Below, in pieces: positions 12,840-14,828 of a DNA stretch of 14,828 nucleotides. The DNA is taken from the NCBI GenBank assembly GCA_013696665.1, contig JACCYC010000153.1, positions 1-14,828 of the forward strand, given 5' to 3'. The notes below the pieces were generated by a model that saw only the letters and a program-made list of their open reading frames with translations, was not told the DNA's origin and did not search any database. Positions within the stretch are counted from its first letter, which is position 1, and each line of letters opens with the position of its first letter. Position numbers and translations under genes: made by a program. The stretch comes from Burkholderiaceae bacterium. GTDB taxonomy: Bacteria > Pseudomonadota > Gammaproteobacteria > Burkholderiales > Burkholderiaceae_F.

Positions 12840-14828
12840 ATGCGTGACCCCAATCACCGATCAACTCCGATGCTGCCCAACTTTTCCTGGCTGATTTCCC
12901 GCCTGGGGCAGCGCCTTGATACAAGCATGCGCATCTTGCGCGTCGGCACGGCCCCGGCCTCACGAAGTTCAAATTCGGTCGTTCTACCGGCAACGCCATC
13001 GCGCTTCCGATCAATCGCGTGGCCGCTGATTGGCGTCCTTGTTTTGGTCGCCGGTTGGACCGTGGGGATCAGCTACTACTTCCACCATCAGAGCGCCGAG
13101 CGACAGTTTCTTGTCGAACAGCAGTCGCGCGGAGCCCGCGCGGCGCGCCTGGTCGAGTCAACAATTCTGTCCGATTACGCGGCGGTGGAGCGCAGCGCGC
13201 GCGCACTGTCTGAGCGCAGTGACTTGATCGCAGCGCTTTCCAGGAGAACTGATGCGGCCCGTGCGGTTCGCGAATGGGCGCAGAAGGAAGGCAAGAGTGC
13301 ACGCGGCGGGCTTATCGAGGTCCGCGATGGGCGCGGTGGTTTGATCGAACGGACCGGAGAAGCAGGCACCCAGCGCCTCGATGAAGAGGAGAGCCGACAA
13401 GGCGTCCGGGATGCATTGCTTGGCCAGGACAACATTGTGGTGATCGAGCGCTTGCAAGGCCTGACGATCCGCGCAGCGGCCCCCGTTCTCGCCGGCAATC
13501 AAATTATTGGCGCTATCGTGGTTGAGCGTTTGATCGGCGAGCGATACCTGGATCAGCTGGCCAACCAGCTCGGCGCCGAGGTCGCACTGCTGGCACACGA
13601 TCGGGTCCTGGGCGCGAGCATGCCGCCCGAAGACGCGGCGTGGTTGCAGAAAGCACGCGCGGGTATTCAAACGGGCTCGACGACCCACATCGAGCTCGAC
13701 GGCAACGAGGATTTGTCGTTGCGACCGTTGCCGATCACAGATCAAGCCTTGGCCGTTGCCGTAATGGTTTCGAACAAGATGGCGTACGAAACGCTATCGG
13801 ATTCAAGCCGAGCCTTTGGCGCGGTGGTGCTGTTCACGATTCTGGCGACCGTGGTCGCCGGGCTTTACCTGACACGCCACCTTATCCGGCCGATCAAGGC
13901 ATTGACCGAACGGGCAGAAGAGTTGTCGCTGCGATATGCCGGCCGCGCCACCCAGCACAAGGGCGACGAACTCGACTCGCTGGTGGGATCGTTTGACGCG
14001 ATGACCACGGCTTTGCTGTCGCACTCAGATCGTTTGTCGCAGGCGCATATGACGGAGCTGCAGGGAAGCCTCGAGCTGCAGCGCCAGTATGCGGTGATGC
14101 GACTGTTGCGCGGCCTTGCAGCGGCAGCCAATGAGTCGGATTCGGTCGAGCGCACGTTGGAGCGCGCACTGAACGAGATCGGGAGCTACCTCGACTGGCC
14201 ACTTGGACGCGTGGCCATCCTGCCCGATTACTCGGAGGACCGGAGCCTGCCGCCGCGTTCGCTGTGGTTCGCGCGCGATCCGGAGCGTTTCCGCGATTTC
14301 ATCGAAGCAAGTAATGGCATTGCGATCGTGCCCTCACCGAATCACCTGATCGGCCGTGCGTATTTGTCGGGTGTACCGAACTGGGTTTCAGATCTGTCGC
14401 GCATGACCGAGTGGAACCGGCTCGATGTTGCGCTGGCTGCCGGCCTGCACACCGGTGTAGTGATTCCAGTGATGGCGCACGGGCACGTGGCCGCGTTTAT
14501 CGAGTTCTACAGTGATCAACGTGTCGATGCGACCAACGCGTGGCTCGAGTTGGTCGAGGCGGTCGGCGCCGAGTTATCGCGCGTGGCAGAGCGCCAGCGC
14601 GCCGAACGCGAATTGCGCCAGCGCGAAGTTGAAGCAAGCCGACTCGCCATGGTCGCGTCGCGCACCGAACAAATGGTGTTGATACTCGACACCACGGGCC
14701 GCATCGAGTGGGCCAATGATGCAGTGATGCGGTTCTCGGGCCTTGGCATGCAGGAAATGCGAGGCAAGCTCGCGCATAGCCTGATGGGCGGCTCGCGCAC
14801 GGACCCGGCCGCCGTGGCACAGATCGGG
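12840..14828 (+). CDS. Membrane sensor protein with periplasmic domain, HAMP, GAF and PAS; 3' end outside window
   Basis: This is the first 663 codons of a large signalling protein. A cytoplasmic N-terminus of about 58 residues precedes TM1 (about 60-80, WPLIGVLVLVAGWTVGISYY). Next is a periplasmic sensor of about 245 residues with the layout of a double-Cache-type domain (QQSRGARAARLVESTILSDY helix at its start), then TM2 (about 326-347, FGAVVLFTILATVVAGLYLT), HAMP (about 348-400, RPIKALTERAEELSLR), GAF (about 425-585) and a PAS domain beginning near 610 (VLILDTTGRIEWANDA). A stop at 12834 fixes ATG 12840 as the earliest start; 12870 and 12927 are alternatives. The output domain lies past the edge and could be a kinase (simple or hybrid) or GGDEF/EAL. 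It diverges from the small kinase across 195 bp. Confidence 0.8.
   Translation, partial: MRDPNHRSTPMLPNFSWLISRLGQRLDTSMRILRVGTAPASRSSNSVVLPATPSRFRSIAWPLIGVLVLVAGWTVGISYYFHHQSAERQFLVEQQSRGARAARLVESTILSDYAAVERSARALSERSDLIAALSRRTDAARAVREWAQKEGKSARGGLIEVRDGRGGLIERTGEAGTQRLDEEESRQGVRDALLGQDNIVVIERLQGLTIRAAAPVLAGNQIIGAIVVERLIGERYLDQLANQLGAEVALLAHDRVLGASMPPEDAAWLQKARAGIQTGSTTHIELDGNEDLSLRPLPITDQALAVAVMVSNKMAYETLSDSSRAFGAVVLFTILATVVAGLYLTRHLIRPIKALTERAEELSLRYAGRATQHKGDELDSLVGSFDAMTTALLSHSDRLSQAHMTELQGSLELQRQYAVMRLLRGLAAAANESDSVERTLERALNEIGSYLDWPLGRVAILPDYSEDRSLPPRSLWFARDPERFRDFIEASNGIAIVPSPNHLIGRAYLSGVPNWVSDLSRMTEWNRLDVALAAGLHTGVVIPVMAHGHVAAFIEFYSDQRVDATNAWLELVEAVGAELSRVAERQRAERELRQREVEASRLAMVASRTEQMVLILDTTGRIEWANDAVMRFSGLGMQEMRGKLAHSLMGGSRTDPAAVAQIG

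Noticed and set aside
12645..12857. 71-codon upstream extension of the small histidine kinase
   Set aside because: It would place a polar, domain-free stretch before the membrane segments, overlap the divergent gene start and remove the promoter region.
1..14828. CRISPR arrays, insertion sequences, phage genes or toxin-antitoxin pairs
   Set aside because: No regularly spaced repeats, transposase motifs, phage structural genes or small toxin-like pairs were seen.

Overview
The window looks like part of a flagellar and signal-transduction region from a motile betaproteobacterium, probably Burkholderiales. The FliA C-terminal half and the convergent fliA / flgN-flgM layout recall Alcaligenaceae and Burkholderiaceae, but I place it from memory of protein families only. 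Supporting signs are FlhD and FlhC next to FliA, YcgR-type PilZ proteins, and high-GC codon use.

Layout. The left edge (1-552) is the 3' part of an aldo/keto reductase gene whose reading frame is broken by an apparent 2-base loss. A small exported Lys/Ala-rich protein follows on the minus strand. Positions 1178-6714 hold a flagellar regulatory block. A PilZ protein (+) converges on flhDC (- strand). FlhDC is separated by about 450 bp from fliT-ycgR (+). That gap holds a strong plus-strand intrinsic terminator with no gene upstream of it, hence a candidate small RNA or attenuated leader. An unrecognised 144-residue gene (-) has a very good sigma-28 promoter. fliA (+) converges on a compact flgM-flgN pair (-), also behind a sigma-28-like promoter that almost touches the flgM start.

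Positions 6808-14828 are a sensory block. It holds a very large eight-PAS kinase of the HisKA_2 class, split in this sequence by an apparent 1-base loss near 9842. Directly downstream is a REC-ANTAR response regulator, the output type that binds RNA and prevents termination. A small membrane histidine kinase (-) diverges from a large membrane sensor (periplasmic region, HAMP, GAF, PAS) that runs off the right edge.

How it may work together. FlhDC switches on class 2 flagellar genes. FliA then drives late genes, including at least two transcription units here, and FlgM holds FliA back. Two c-di-GMP-binding PilZ proteins can slow the motor. The sensory block may add environmental input. The kinase/ANTAR pair would act by antitermination rather than promoter binding, and its RNA target is not identified. 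Two independent frameshifts in 15 kb make read or assembly error a real possibility.
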